Assembly (NCBI RefSeq): GCF_905175385.1
Contig: NZ_HG992749.1
Coordinates: forward strand, 2,046,001 to 2,110,000
Length of the DNA stretch: 64,000 nucleotides
Direction: 5' to 3'
Origin: Vibrio sp. B1FLJ16
GTDB taxonomy: Bacteria; Pseudomonadota; Gammaproteobacteria; Enterobacterales; Vibrionaceae
Part shown: piece after piece, positions 39,275 to 48,641 of the stretch
How the letters are laid out: the number at the start of each line of letters is the position of its first letter
Position numbering within the stretch: position 1 is the stretch's first letter
The notes under the pieces: model-generated
The model's input: the letters and a program-made list of their open reading frames with translations, nothing else
Databases searched by the model: none
What the model was told of the DNA's origin: nothing
Translations under genes and position numbers: made by a program

Positions 39275-39300
39275 AAAAGCCGCTGAAATCAGCGGCTTTT
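39275..39300. terminator. Bidirectional terminator between aqpZ and recR
   Basis: The stem aaaagccgctga / tcagcggctttt with an AA loop has A and T runs on both sides. Confidence 0.85.
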
Positions 39301-39318
39301 ACTTTTCTTTACTAGTTA

Positions 39319-39918
39319 CTAAAGTTTGTGTCGGCCCATTAGCGAGTGGGACAAAGTTGTTCCATCAACAAGCTCAAGCTCACCACCGACAGGCACACCA
39401 TGTGCGATACGGCTAGCCTCTACTTGGTGCTCTTTACACAGTTCAGCTATGTAATGAGCCGTAGCTTCGCCCTCAACCGTAGGGTTGGTAGCAAGAATAA
39501 CTTCTGTAATATCACCCCGACGAAGGCGATAATCAAGCACATCTAAACCAATATCACTGGGTCCGATACCATCAAGTGGAGATAAGTGTCCCATCAGAAC
39601 AAAGTATCGCCCTGAGTACTGTCCTGTCGCCTCGACGGCGGCAATGTCTGCCGGACTTTCTACTACACAAATTTGACCATTTTCCTGGCGCTTTGGATTA
39701 GTACAAATATGGCAAACGTCTTCTTCAGTAAAGGTTCGACATTCAGAACAATGACCAATTTCTGTCATCGCCTGACTGAGCGCATCTGCAAGCTGCAGAC
39801 CGCCTTTTCTATCACGCTGTAACAAATGAAAGGCCATACGCTGTGCCGACTTGGGGCCAACCCCAGGTAGACAACGTAAGGCCTCCATCAATTGCTCCAG
39901 CATATGACTGGTACGCAT
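39319..39918 (-). CDS. recR: Recombination mediator RecR
   Basis: The 199-residue protein works with RecF and RecO to load RecA on SSB-coated gaps. It has the N-terminal helix-hairpin-helix ([17 protein letters not shown], residues 17-33), a C4 zinc finger ([16 protein letters not shown]), a Toprim domain ([13 protein letters not shown]) and a C-terminal Walker-B-like end. Length equals E. coli RecR (201). It is the last gene of the dnaX-ybaB-recR run, 30 bases after ybaB. Confidence 0.97.
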   Translation of the reverse strand: MRTSHMLEQLMEALRCLPGVGPKSAQRMAFHLLQRDRKGGLQLADALSQAMTEIGHCSECRTFTEEDVCHICTNPKRQENGQICVVESPADIAAVEATGQYSGRYFVLMGHLSPLDGIGPSDIGLDVLDYRLRRGDITEVILATNPTVEGEATAHYIAELCKEHQVEASRIAHGVPVGGELELVDGTTLSHSLMGRHKL

Positions 39919-39948
39919 TGAAAATCCGCTTAATAAAAAATCTGCAGA

Positions 39949-40278
39949 TTAGAAAGGCATTTTCATACCTGGTGGTAGTTGCATACCGCCAGTTACAGAA
40001 GCCATTTTCTCTTTTTGGGTTTCTTCGACGCGACGAGCTGCGTCGTTGAATGCTGCTGCAATCAAATCTTCCAGCATTTCTTTGTCGTCTTCCATCAAGC
40101 TTTCATCGATATCAACACGACGAACGCTGTGGCTACCAGTGATGGTAACTTTAACCAGACCAGCACCAGACTCGCCTGTTACTTCCATATTCGCAATTTC
40201 TTCTTGAAGCTTTTGCATACGATCTTGCATTTGCTGGGCTTGCTTCATTAGGTTGCCCATACCGCCTTTACCAAACAT
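39949..40278 (-). CDS. ybaB: Nucleoid-associated protein YbaB/EbfC
   Basis: The 109-residue protein forms a DNA-binding dimer with long N-terminal helices ([20 protein letters not shown]) and a central sheet ([21 protein letters not shown]). It coats or bends DNA and is conserved between dnaX and recR in gammaproteobacteria. The start at 40278 ([13 protein letters not shown]) is chosen over 40326 because it matches the family. A 244-base gap with a hairpin precedes it, so it may have its own promoter. Confidence 0.95.
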   Translation of the reverse strand: MFGKGGMGNLMKQAQQMQDRMQKLQEEIANMEVTGESGAGLVKVTITGSHSVRRVDIDESLMEDDKEMLEDLIAAAFNDAARRVEETQKEKMASVTGGMQLPPGMKMPF

Positions 40279-40478
40279 GTTTATCTCTCTGGTTAGTGAT
40301 ACCAATCGTAGTAAATAACTGGTCATTCTAGCTTGTTAAAATACTCGTTAACTTCGTTGCACCTTTTGATTGTAGAATAACTACTTATCGAAAAATTGCG
40401 CCTTGTTCTCAAGCATTTTTCCTGCGCTATTTATGCTCACTTATTTACTGTGATTGCTATGAGGTGTTGTATCAGTTA

Positions 40479-40510
40479 ATGGGGTTATCCCTTTAGGATT
40501 TCAACCCCAT
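40479..40510 (-). other. Hairpin after dnaX
   Basis: ATGGGGTT / AACCCCAT pair around an inner ATCC / GGAT, 13 bases after the dnaX stop. There is no T run on the minus strand, so it may stabilise the dnaX 3' end or partly attenuate rather than terminate. Confidence 0.45.
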
Positions 40511-40522
40511 TCCGTTTGTTAG

Positions 40523-42673
40523 TTAGATCGGGCGCACACTATCTTTATCAAGCTCAGCAGCAAAACGGCGTTCAATAAACTCTACGTTCGGATCGTTTTC
40601 TAGGCTGTTTAGTGCTTGCTGTAATTTTTCTTGATAGAGCCTATCGCGCAGCTCTAGCGGGGTTTCACCACTTTCACCGATTTCTACCGATAAATGGCAA
40701 TCCTCTCCCAAGGTCGTGCTCAACGCATTAAGCAGTTCCCCCTGCGCTCTATCCGTATTTAAGTGCGCCTGGCTACTTCTCAACTGCAAAGAAATCGTCG
40801 AGCCATCTTTACTGTAATTTGAGTTTAGCGCAAGTTGCTCCACTAGCTTAGGCATATTCATCAAGCTGATAAGCTTTGCCCACTCACTTTGTTCCAGAGA
40901 TTCATCAACGAGCTTTTGCGCCATTTCTGGTGTTTTTACGTGCTCAAGTGCTTGCTTAAGCTGCGTAGGAGTCAGTTTCGTATTAACTTTCGTCTCGACA
41001 GGTTTGCTCGGACGCCAGCGATACGCTTCTTCCACAACTTGCTCTTCTGCCTGAAGTGTAGAGCTTGGCGACACCTGTGTGGAACTGCCGTGTCGTTGCG
41101 CTACACGGTCCAGAACCGACTCTTGCTTAGCAGATGCCGCTTTAGACTTTTTTGGGCCACCACTTTGTTGCGGCGCGTTTTGCTGTAACCCCTGACGCTG
41201 AGAGCGAAGTTGATGACGCAGGCCACCTAACCCACCCCGTGCAGATGCTGCCGGAGCATTCTCTGGGGCTTGCTCTAGCTGCGCATGTTCTTCAGGTGCC
41301 GTGTTCTCACTGACATGAGGCGCCATATCATAGTGCGGTGAATCCATAACTTCATAGCTGCTTTGAGGTTCAGCCGGATATTGAGGAGCTTCCTGCTGCG
41401 GTACTGAATTGGTGACCACAGGCTGACTTACCTGCTGAGAAGCAGGTTGCTGTGCCGCCATTGGAGCCGGACGCTGCTGAGGCGTCTCCTGCGGGTTTAG
41501 TCGTGGTGGCGCTGTTATCTGACTTGCGTTCAGTGCTGAAGCGGCTTGCGGTTTCGATGCAGTCGAAATGATATTCGCATCATTATTGGCTGACGGACGA
41601 AATGCCATCATACGCAACACAATCATTTCCATGCCGACGCGGCCATTAGGTGACAATGCAAGATCTTCACGACCTTTTATCGCAATCTGATAGTAAAGCT
41701 GCACATCTTGTGGGCTGAGCGCTTTACTCAATAATTCGATTTTTTCTGCATCTGGCTGAGCTTGGTCCAAAGTTGACGGCAAAGCTTGATACATGGCGAT
41801 CCTGTGCAATTGCGCAGCCATTTGTTGCAGCAAACCATCCCACTCAACGCCGTTTGAAGCAAGGTATTGAATTTTATCAATAGCTTGCTGGGGCTGTTTG
41901 CTACTAATCGATTCAAGTAAATGAATCGCCTGATCGGTATCAATCGTGCCCAGCATGTGACTGACGATATCCGCTTGTACAACACCGTTACCCAAAGCGA
42001 TGGCTTGGTCAGTCAGACTCAGGGCATCACGCATACTGCCATCAGCAGCATGAGAAATCATCCCTAACGCTTTCGGCTCTGCTGATACCTGCTCTTGCCC
42101 AAGAATGTGATCAAGTTGCTGGTGAATATCATCAACACTGATTGGCTTGAGGTGGAACTGAAGACAACGCGACAGAATCGTCACTGGCAGCTTTTGTGGA
42201 TCAGTTGTCGCTAACAAGAACTTCACGTACTCCGGTGGCTCTTCCAATGTTTTCAACAAAGCATTGAACGAGTGACGCGACAACATGTGTACTTCATCAA
42301 TGAGATACACTTTAAAGCGCCCACGAGCAGGTTTATATTGAACGTTGTCTAACAGTTCACGAGTATCTTCAACTTTAGTACGTGAGGCTGCGTCAATTTC
42401 TAATAAATCAACAAACCGACCTTCATCAATTTCGCGACAAGTATCGCACTGACCACAGGGTGTTGCGGTAATGCCGGTTTCACAGTTCAATCCTTTGGCG
42501 AATAAACGGCCGATACTTGTTTTACCAACACCACGAGTGCCACTAAACAAGTACGCATGATGGAGGCGATTTTGCGCTAACGCGTTTTCCAAAGCCGTCA
42601 AGACATGTTTTTGTCCTACGACCTGGTCAAACTTATTAGGACGCCATTTTCGCGCTAAAGCTAAATAACTCAT
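40523..42673 (-). CDS. dnaX: DNA polymerase III subunit tau (and gamma by frameshift)
   Basis: The 716-residue tau subunit is the ATPase of the clamp loader and links it to polymerase and helicase. Domain I-III (1-370) carry Walker A GTRGVGKTS and a zinc module (CETGITATPCGQCDTC). The middle (about 375-540) is a long Gln/Pro/Ala-rich linker that makes the protein longer than E. coli tau (643). The tau-specific C-terminal domains follow. At codons 507-509 the heptamer A AAA AAG occurs in the correct frame and a -1 shift reaches a stop after one codon, predicting a 510-residue gamma. It is 8 bases after apt and is likely cotranscribed. Confidence 0.97.
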   Translation of the reverse strand: MSYLALARKWRPNKFDQVVGQKHVLTALENALAQNRLHHAYLFSGTRGVGKTSIGRLFAKGLNCETGITATPCGQCDTCREIDEGRFVDLLEIDAASRTKVEDTRELLDNVQYKPARGRFKVYLIDEVHMLSRHSFNALLKTLEEPPEYVKFLLATTDPQKLPVTILSRCLQFHLKPISVDDIHQQLDHILGQEQVSAEPKALGMISHAADGSMRDALSLTDQAIALGNGVVQADIVSHMLGTIDTDQAIHLLESISSKQPQQAIDKIQYLASNGVEWDGLLQQMAAQLHRIAMYQALPSTLDQAQPDAEKIELLSKALSPQDVQLYYQIAIKGREDLALSPNGRVGMEMIVLRMMAFRPSANNDANIISTASKPQAASALNASQITAPPRLNPQETPQQRPAPMAAQQPASQQVSQPVVTNSVPQQEAPQYPAEPQSSYEVMDSPHYDMAPHVSENTAPEEHAQLEQAPENAPAASARGGLGGLRHQLRSQRQGLQQNAPQQSGGPKKSKAASAKQESVLDRVAQRHGSSTQVSPSSTLQAEEQVVEEAYRWRPSKPVETKVNTKLTPTQLKQALEHVKTPEMAQKLVDESLEQSEWAKLISLMNMPKLVEQLALNSNYSKDGSTISLQLRSSQAHLNTDRAQGELLNALSTTLGEDCHLSVEIGESGETPLELRDRLYQEKLQQALNSLENDPNVEFIERRFAAELDKDSVRPI
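41142..41153 (-). promoter_or_regulatory. dnaX -1 programmed frameshift signal and gamma stop
   Basis: On the minus strand, A AAA AAG (41153-41147) is in X-XXY-YYZ phase relative to the dnaX start. After slipping back one base, the next codons are GTC TAA, stopping at 41142. E. coli dnaX uses the same heptamer and also stops after one new codon. Confidence 0.85.
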
Positions 42674-42681
42674 TGAATGTA

Positions 42682-43227
42682 TTAATGTCCTTCAAAATCA
42701 CAGATGCTGTAGACGTTTAGACCTAAAGCTTCTAAACGTTTGTCACCGCCGATTTCAGGTAGATTGATAACGAATGCAGCGTGCTCTACTTCACCACCTA
42801 ACTGGCGAATGAGTTTAGTCGTTGCTTCGATGGTACCGCCAGTAGCCAGCAAATCATCAACAACAAGTACTTTGTCGCCTTCGACAATAGCATCTGTATG
42901 GATTTCTAATGTATCCATGCCGTACTCTAGTTCGTACGATTGAGCGATTGTAGGACGTGGCAGTTTGCCTGGCTTACGCACTGGAACAAAACCAACGCCT
43001 AGCTCAAGAGCTAGTGGCGCACCAAACAGGAAGCCTCGTGCTTCTGTACCCACAACTTTGGTAAAACCCATCTCTTTGTAACGTTCAACCAGCAGACCTA
43101 TGGTCGCCTGATATGCCGTTGCGTCTTCCAGAAGACTGGTTACATCACGAAAAAGGATGCCTGGTTTTGGGTAATCTTGGATGCTTTTGATGCTGGATTT
43201 GATCAGTGAAATTGTTTCTGTAGTCAT
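42682..43227 (-). CDS. apt: Adenine phosphoribosyltransferase
   Basis: The 181-residue enzyme salvages adenine by joining it to PRPP to give AMP. The PRPP loop [17 protein letters not shown] is near residues 120-136, and the flexible loop EARGFLFG near 62. Length equals E. coli Apt (183). It precedes dnaX by 8 bases, and ybaN lies upstream after a terminator-like stem, as in the enteric ybaN-apt-dnaX-ybaB-recR order. Confidence 0.97.
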   Translation of the reverse strand: MTTETISLIKSSIKSIQDYPKPGILFRDVTSLLEDATAYQATIGLLVERYKEMGFTKVVGTEARGFLFGAPLALELGVGFVPVRKPGKLPRPTIAQSYELEYGMDTLEIHTDAIVEGDKVLVVDDLLATGGTIEATTKLIRQLGGEVEHAAFVINLPEIGGDKRLEALGLNVYSICDFEGH

Positions 43228-43346
43228 AATACCGGTTTACTTAGATTAGCTCATCACCCTCTAGCTTTTCTCAGTATCACGAGGGTAACGAACAATAGGT
43301 TCTCACCACTGTGTGCTTCTTTTCGTAAAGTCACAGGTGCTGAAAA

Positions 43347-43372
43347 TACAAACGCCCACTCGAAGAGCGGGC
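43347..43372 (-). terminator. Terminator of ybaN
   Basis: The 8-bp stem 43354-43361 / 43365-43372 (one G-T pair) has a 3-base loop; on the minus strand it is followed by GTTTGTATTTT, 18 bases after the ybaN stop. Confidence 0.65.
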
Positions 43373-43390
43373 ACACTATTCCCTACAATC

Positions 43391-43795
43391 TTAGTGATTT
43401 TCTTCGCTGTCAGCAACCAGCTCAATCACAGGTAGACGCATAAACCAGCTAAGTAAAACGATTGCCATCACTAAAAGTACAATTTTCACCCAAATGACAG
43501 GAGCAACAAGGATCGAAAACGTAAAGCTAAGGGCAATAAAAACAGTGCCACGCTGCTTTACCTTCGCATCAACAGCTTTATTCTTATTCCAGTTATAGAG
43601 AATTGGACCGAAGGTTCTGTGATTGTGTAACCATTGATGAAACTTAGGGCTGCCACGCATAAAACAAGCACTAGCAAGTAAGATAAACGGAGTCGTTGGC
43701 AAAAGAGGAAGAACAATTCCCGCGATACCGAGAACGATGCAGAGTCCACCAACGATATTGAAAAAGTAACGCTTAAAACGAATGGTGAACTCCAC
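43391..43795 (-). CDS. ybaN: YbaN family inner membrane protein (DUF454)
   Basis: The 134-residue protein has hydrophobic segments at about 12-45 and 88-122 and the family motif LGIAGIVLPLLPTTPFILLASACF, with RGSPKFHQWLHNHRTFG between. The start is a GTG (43795), as no in-frame ATG fits. The upstream small membrane ORF ends only 17 bases before, so translation may be coupled. Function is unknown; a related fold is found in enteric YbaN. It lies upstream of apt as in E. coli. Confidence 0.88.
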   Translation of the reverse strand: MEFTIRFKRYFFNIVGGLCIVLGIAGIVLPLLPTTPFILLASACFMRGSPKFHQWLHNHRTFGPILYNWNKNKAVDAKVKQRGTVFIALSFTFSILVAPVIWVKIVLLVMAIVLLSWFMRLPVIELVADSEENH

Positions 43796-43812
43796 TGAAG
43801 ATAGCTAGATGA

Positions 43813-43941
43813 TTAACCCGCGTAGCCGTTCAGCACACGCAACCAGGTTAGCGTTGCAGGTAATGTTGGGATCATAAGTACTGCAATAAAACCTAAAAAG
43901 TAAAAAATATTATAAGGCTCTTTGAACTCTTTGTCTGCCAT
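43813..43941 (-). CDS. Small membrane protein of 42 residues upstream of ybaN
   Basis: The ORF begins MADKEFKEPYNIFYFLG and ends TLTWLRVLNGYAG. It has a charged, Lys/Glu-rich N-terminus and one membrane helix of about 20 residues (NIFYFLGFIAVLMIPTLPA), the shape of typical bacterial microproteins. AGAAG lies 8-10 bases before the ATG, and the stop is 17 bases from the ybaN start in the same direction, so the two probably share a transcript. I cannot name a family; it might assist a membrane complex. Its short length is the reason it could be missed. Confidence 0.7.
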   Translation of the reverse strand: MADKEFKEPYNIFYFLGFIAVLMIPTLPATLTWLRVLNGYAG

Positions 43942-44118
43942 GATGTTTCTTCTCACTATTTGACTTTGCTTCTCCCACCACACAACGTTAACTCTACGTT
44001 ACAGAAATGGGGTATTATTGTTTAGGCGCAGACTATACCTTATACCGTCAACTATAAACACAAACTAAAAGTAAGGTTATTTAACTGCCAACAAGTTTTA
44101 GTAACACCCAACTGACAT

Positions 44119-44147
44119 AAAAAAAGCAGCGTTGAACGCTGCTTTTT
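44119..44147 (-). terminator. Terminator of the RssB-like gene
   Basis: The 13-bp stem aaaaagcagcgtt / aacgctgcttttt is followed on the minus strand by a T run, 32 bases after the stop. Confidence 0.88.
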
Positions 44148-44178
44148 CATTTAAAGTTCGGCTTTAATACATTACATA

Positions 44179-45276
44179 TCAAACATGACGAGTGATATTA
44201 AGGCTAAAGTTTGATGAACCGAGACTTCCAACAGACAGTTGTCCGGCTGTTGTCAGCGGTAAATCCCGAGTAATAAAATTTTTCATACTTCCGTCACCAA
44301 GGCAATGTCCCCCCTCAATGTGCTGTTTGGCGTCTCCATTGATCCACTGGCTCTCTATGCCCGCAGGCAAGATAGAAACCGTCGACGACGCTAAATCCGC
44401 AACACCAAAGACGGCATTTACCGGACCCGCGCATTTCGAGCACGCGATCCCTTTTTCGATGATACCTACCATATCCTTAAGATCTGCGCTAAAGCTTTTC
44501 AAGTTCCGCAGATAGTCATCAAACAACGCCCTGACAAGTAACGTGGTCCCTACACCACCATTATCCTGCGTTGCGGAATCCACTAAGTAGAAAGCAAACT
44601 GTCCATTCATCAACCAGCGGTAGTCAAATACCAATGGCATAACATCTGTCGATTGAAGCAACCGATAAGAACAGCGCCAATCTCCTTGTGAAGCATCCTT
44701 ATCCGGAAGTAACGCGTGTAAAAGATCTCTTGCCGCATTTGGGGACTGCTGTAAGTATTCCAAATGCCAGTAAAGCTCTTGCTCATCAGGTAGTTCCCCG
44801 CCGTCATCCACTCGGAACCACTGACTGGAAAAGTCACGTTGCTCTGAAAAATGACTGTCACAATCCTCAAGTGTGTTATCTATAGCTTGAGACAAATGTT
44901 TATAGTTACCTATCGGTTTAGGCAGGAAGTCTTTAATACCAAAACGCAACGCCTTTGCTACGTCAGACATATCATCCGTACCGGATATCGCAATTAACGG
45001 CAATGATGGGTATTCAAGACTAACTTCTTCGACGAACTCTATGCCATTCAATAAAGGCATAGATAAATCACATAAGACAAGATCGGGTTGGTGTTCCCTT
45101 AGTTGTTGAAGAGCTTCTAGACCATTTTCAGCTTCTATGACTTCAAAACCCTGACTTTCTAAATAGGCATTGGTGACGTTACGAAAAATGGCGTCATCAT
45201 CCACTAACATTATGAGTCTATGATTAACCGCTTCCTGCTCCGAGACCATGGCCGTTTGACTGTGAGTCTTAAACAT
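44179..45276 (-). CDS. RssB-like response regulator
   Basis: The 365-residue protein has an N-terminal receiver domain (about 22-140) with the acidic pair in MLVDDDA, the phospho-acceptor Asp in LVLCDLSMP and the conserved Lys in FLPKPIG. The C-terminal half (about 190-360) looks like the degenerate PP2C-type domain of E. coli RssB (WLMNGQFAFYLVDSATQ, LLVRALFDDYL). RssB is the adaptor that delivers sigma-S to ClpXP; the same job here is inference. GAGGTG lies 7 bases before the ATG at 45276, preferred over the GTG at 45291. It is divergent from aphB. Confidence 0.85.
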   Translation of the reverse strand: MFKTHSQTAMVSEQEAVNHRLIMLVDDDAIFRNVTNAYLESQGFEVIEAENGLEALQQLREHQPDLVLCDLSMPLLNGIEFVEEVSLEYPSLPLIAISGTDDMSDVAKALRFGIKDFLPKPIGNYKHLSQAIDNTLEDCDSHFSEQRDFSSQWFRVDDGGELPDEQELYWHLEYLQQSPNAARDLLHALLPDKDASQGDWRCSYRLLQSTDVMPLVFDYRWLMNGQFAFYLVDSATQDNGGVGTTLLVRALFDDYLRNLKSFSADLKDMVGIIEKGIACSKCAGPVNAVFGVADLASSTVSILPAGIESQWINGDAKQHIEGGHCLGDGSMKNFITRDLPLTTAGQLSVGSLGSSNFSLNITRHV

Positions 45277-45563
45277 ATCTATACACCTCACATAGATCAG
45301 TCAAAAAACGAATTTCAATTTAAGTAGTTATTATTGTTGTATTTACATGCAGCGAAACGCCGCCCAGCAAGCTACAAGGCAGTTCCACCTTGTATAAAAA
45401 GTAGCTTGAAAAGAAGGTTTATACAACTATTAGATAGTTTATCAATATTTACGAAGTAAGAATTACTACGGTCAAATAGTGCAACATGTTGACTTGAAGC
45501 AACCTTTAGTTACAAAATTAAATATAAATTTACCTGAATCAGCAATTTAATGTGTCCGGAAAT
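45277..45563. other. Divergent region between the RssB-like gene and aphB
   Basis: About 290 bases without a gene. It contains a two-tier hairpin (CAAGCTAC 45368-45375 with GTAGCTTG 45401-45408, enclosing ACAAGG/CCTTGT) and AT-rich DNA near aphB. Both promoters must lie here. Confidence 0.55.
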
Positions 45564-46439
45564 ATGAAATTAGATGATCTAAACCTATTTAGACTTGTTG
45601 TCGAAAATGGGAGCTACACAGCAACTTCGAGAAAAACCATGATTCCGGTTGCAACCATCACCCGACGCATTCAAGCGCTGGAAGACTCTGTCAATTTGAG
45701 ACTGTTGAACCGTCACGCACGTAAGTTATCTCTTACAGAAGCCGGAGAACGTTTTTTCAAGGAGTGCTCTCCACTACTTGAAAAGCTGGCTTCAACTGCA
45801 GAAGAGATCACTGATGATTGCCACGGAGCATCTGGGAGAATCAAGATATCTGCGCCTTCTAACCTGACTAAACGCATGATAATGCCGATGTTTAATGGGT
45901 TTATGAGACAGTATCCAGATATTAATATTGAGCTAACTACAGAGACCAACGCCGATAAACTTGACCCAACAGAATGGGATGTTATTTTCCGCGTCGGCCC
46001 GCAGCGAGATTCCAGCCTGATCGCACGTAAGGTGGGAGAAGTAAAAGATATTTTGGTTGCCAGCCCTGAATATCTGGCTGCAAACCCGAAACCCGAGCAC
46101 GCTGAAGAACTTTCAAACCATGCACTGCTAAAGGGCTACCCGCTAATCAAATGGACGTTAAAGAACAGCAACGGTGAGTCTGTCGTCAACGTTGATCGCG
46201 CTCGTTTTCAAGCTAACGCTTTAAACGTTGTTCGAAGTGCCTGCTCTGAGGGCTTGGGCATAACACTGATGCCAAATGTTATGATTATGGAGTTCATCGA
46301 AAGTGGCGACCTAATCCGCGTGTTACCCGACTGGAGCGCAAACCCTCGAGATATTTATATGCTCTACAACCACAAGGATCATCTTCCGGAAAAGGTACGA
46401 CTTTTCATCGACTACGTGATTGCTTACAACATTCAATAG
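45564..46439 (+). CDS. aphB: LysR-type regulator AphB
   Basis: The 291-residue LysR protein has an N-terminal winged helix (residues 1-60, SYTATSRKTMIPVATITRRI) and a two-lobe effector domain. Its sequence follows V. cholerae AphB closely (APSNLTKRMIMPMF, VGPQRDSSLIARK, YNHKDHLPEKVRLFIDYVI). AphB activates tcpPH with AphA in V. cholerae and responds to low oxygen and low pH. Asn100, tied to that response, is conserved, as is a cysteine at 227 (SACSEG) in the region of its thiol switch. Targets in this organism are unknown. The start MKLDDLN is preferred over the Met at 45552. Confidence 0.9.
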   Translation: MKLDDLNLFRLVVENGSYTATSRKTMIPVATITRRIQALEDSVNLRLLNRHARKLSLTEAGERFFKECSPLLEKLASTAEEITDDCHGASGRIKISAPSNLTKRMIMPMFNGFMRQYPDINIELTTETNADKLDPTEWDVIFRVGPQRDSSLIARKVGEVKDILVASPEYLAANPKPEHAEELSNHALLKGYPLIKWTLKNSNGESVVNVDRARFQANALNVVRSACSEGLGITLMPNVMIMEFIESGDLIRVLPDWSANPRDIYMLYNHKDHLPEKVRLFIDYVIAYNIQ

Positions 46440-46502
46440 ATATTTTGATTGATGACAAGAGTAAATGACCATCTTCTGCAGTCAGTAATTTATCTCTTAA
46501 AC

Positions 46503-46534
46503 AAAAAAACCAGAGCACAAGCTCTGGTTTTTTT
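46503..46534. terminator. Bidirectional terminator between aphB and purF
   Basis: The stem aaaaaaaccagagc / gctctggttttttt with an ACAA loop carries A and T runs on both sides. Confidence 0.92.
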
Positions 46535-46551
46535 GTTCGATATATTGCTAA

Positions 46552-48066
46552 TTAAGCGCCTTCATTGTGAAGTTCTAGGTTAGCAAGATCTTGCTGGATT
46601 TCTCGTTGAGTCTTTGCATCGTCATTACGCACTCCATCAAGGAAGTCTAAATACTGCTGATCAATATCGCCTGTTACGTATTCACCATTAAATACTGACG
46701 TGTCAAACTGAGTAATGTCTTGGTTACCTACACCCACAGCTTCAACCAAATCTTCCAGCTTTTGATAGATCAACGCATCCGCACCAATCTGCTGACAGAT
46801 AGTCTCGTTGTCCCGGCCGTGAGCAATGAGCTCAGTTGCGCTTGGCATATCAATGCCGTAAACGTTCGGGAATCGTACCTCTGGCGCGGCGGAAACCAAG
46901 TAGACTTTATTCGCACCTGAATCACGCGCCATCTCAATGATCTGTTCTGAAGTCGTACCACGCACGATAGAGTCATCGACCAATAGGACATTCTTATCTT
47001 TAAACTCAGAACGAATCGCGTTCAGTTTGCGACGGACTGATTTCTTACGCTGCTGTTGACCCGGCATAATAAACGTACGACCAACGTAGCGGTTTTTCAC
47101 AAAGCCTTGACGGTATGGTTTACCGATCGCCTGCGCTATCTCTAGAGCAGAATCACACGAGGTTTCTGGGATTGGGATTACGACATCAATTTCTAAATCC
47201 GCATAGTCTTCACGAATACGTTCACCAAGTTTACGACCCATTTCTAGACGAGCGCTATACACCGAAATCTTATCGATAAATGAATCAGGACGAGCAAAGT
47301 AAACAAACTCAAAAATACATGGGTTGAGTTTTGGATTGTCGGCACACTGCTTGGTAAACAACTTGCCATCAAATGTTACATAAACCGCTTCTCCTGGGGC
47401 AACGTCACGTACGAAATCAAAACCAACTGCATCAAGTGCAACAGATTCAGACGCTACCATATATTCAGTTGTGCCTTTGATTTCACGTTTGCCTAAACAA
47501 AGCGGTCGAATACCGTGAGGATCACGGAATGCAATCATACCATGGCCGATGATCATAGCAGTGACGGCATAAGCGCCACGAACTGTACGATGGACGTTTG
47601 TCACAGCGCGGAATACATCTTCTGCCGTGACATTCCCTTTAACTGAATCGATCTCGTGTGCAAGGACATTGAGCAGCACTTCTGAATCTGATGTTGTATT
47701 GATATGGCGGCGGTCTTTTTCAAACAGTTTTTGGCGAACTTCGTTAGCGTTCGTCAAGTTACCGTTATGAGCAAGAGAAATACCGAATGGCGAGTTTACG
47801 TAGAAAGGCTGAGCTTCTGAAGCACTTGAACTGCCAGCGGTCGGGTAGCGAACATGGCCAATACCAACATCGCCTTGCAAACGCTGCATATGTCTTGCTT
47901 CGAACACATCCTTGACTAAACCGTTCGCCTTGCGCAGACGAAAACGATTGCTTTCTATGGTACAAATACCCGCTGCATCTTGGCCACGATGCTGTAACAC
48001 CGTTAACGCGTCATAAATAGACTGGTTTACAGGGGTTGTGCCCACGATTCCAACAATACCACACAT
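46552..48066 (-). CDS. purF: Amidophosphoribosyltransferase
   Basis: The 504-residue enzyme makes the first committed step of purine synthesis, 5-phosphoribosylamine from PRPP and glutamine. The mature nucleophile is Cys2 (MCGIVGIVG), the glutaminase domain spans about 2-235, and the PRPP loop [17 protein letters not shown] is near residue 365. Length equals E. coli PurF (505). It follows cvpA by 33 bases in a likely operon. A PurR box upstream of cvpA suggests purine repression. Confidence 0.97.
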   Translation of the reverse strand: MCGIVGIVGTTPVNQSIYDALTVLQHRGQDAAGICTIESNRFRLRKANGLVKDVFEARHMQRLQGDVGIGHVRYPTAGSSSASEAQPFYVNSPFGISLAHNGNLTNANEVRQKLFEKDRRHINTTSDSEVLLNVLAHEIDSVKGNVTAEDVFRAVTNVHRTVRGAYAVTAMIIGHGMIAFRDPHGIRPLCLGKREIKGTTEYMVASESVALDAVGFDFVRDVAPGEAVYVTFDGKLFTKQCADNPKLNPCIFEFVYFARPDSFIDKISVYSARLEMGRKLGERIREDYADLEIDVVIPIPETSCDSALEIAQAIGKPYRQGFVKNRYVGRTFIMPGQQQRKKSVRRKLNAIRSEFKDKNVLLVDDSIVRGTTSEQIIEMARDSGANKVYLVSAAPEVRFPNVYGIDMPSATELIAHGRDNETICQQIGADALIYQKLEDLVEAVGVGNQDITQFDTSVFNGEYVTGDIDQQYLDFLDGVRNDDAKTQREIQQDLANLELHNEGA

Positions 48067-48099
48067 GTCCTAATCCTCGATTTGCGACAGTAGCTGGCA

Positions 48100-48594
48100 C
48101 TACCGGAGAGTGCCAGAAAGAAAACTTGACGTTGCTTGTAAATGCTCAAAGAAAGGGGCAATGATACGGCTGAACTCTGGGATCAACTGTGATGATTTCC
48201 ACCAATCCGAGCTTGGGAATGCAGTAAACGCATCCATAAAAAACAGCACCGCAGAAACAATTAAGACTCCGCGTAAACCACCAAATACCACACCAAGAAT
48301 TCGGTCAGTACCCGACAGCCCTGTTTTCTGTACCAGTTGGCCAATGACATAATTCACCACTGCACCAACGATTAAAGTTGCGACAAATAGTGCCGCTATC
48401 GCAGCTCCGTTACGAAACATTTCGTCTTCGATATTGGAGAAATACACCGCCAATTTAGCGTAGTAGTTACTGGAGATAAAAAAGGCTCCAAACCAAATCA
48501 CTAACGACAACGCTTCTTTAGCAAAACCGCGAACTAAACTGATCAAAGCTGAAAACCCGATCACCCCTAAAATGATAAAATCTATCCAATTCAT
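48100..48594 (-). CDS. cvpA: Colicin V production protein CvpA
   Basis: The 164-residue inner-membrane protein has four predicted helices and the family start NWIDFIILGVIGFSALISL. Named for its effect on colicin V production from plasmids, it has roles in envelope and bile or stress tolerance in pathogens, without a clear mechanism. It is the first gene of the cvpA-purF unit, preceded by the PurR operator. Length matches E. coli CvpA (162). Confidence 0.94.
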   Translation of the reverse strand: MNWIDFIILGVIGFSALISLVRGFAKEALSLVIWFGAFFISSNYYAKLAVYFSNIEDEMFRNGAAIAALFVATLIVGAVVNYVIGQLVQKTGLSGTDRILGVVFGGLRGVLIVSAVLFFMDAFTAFPSSDWWKSSQLIPEFSRIIAPFFEHLQATSSFLSGTLR

Positions 48595-48641
48595 ACTTTC
48601 TTCATCTTAAGTTGGCGCGCATTTTAACAGAAAAAATGCCG

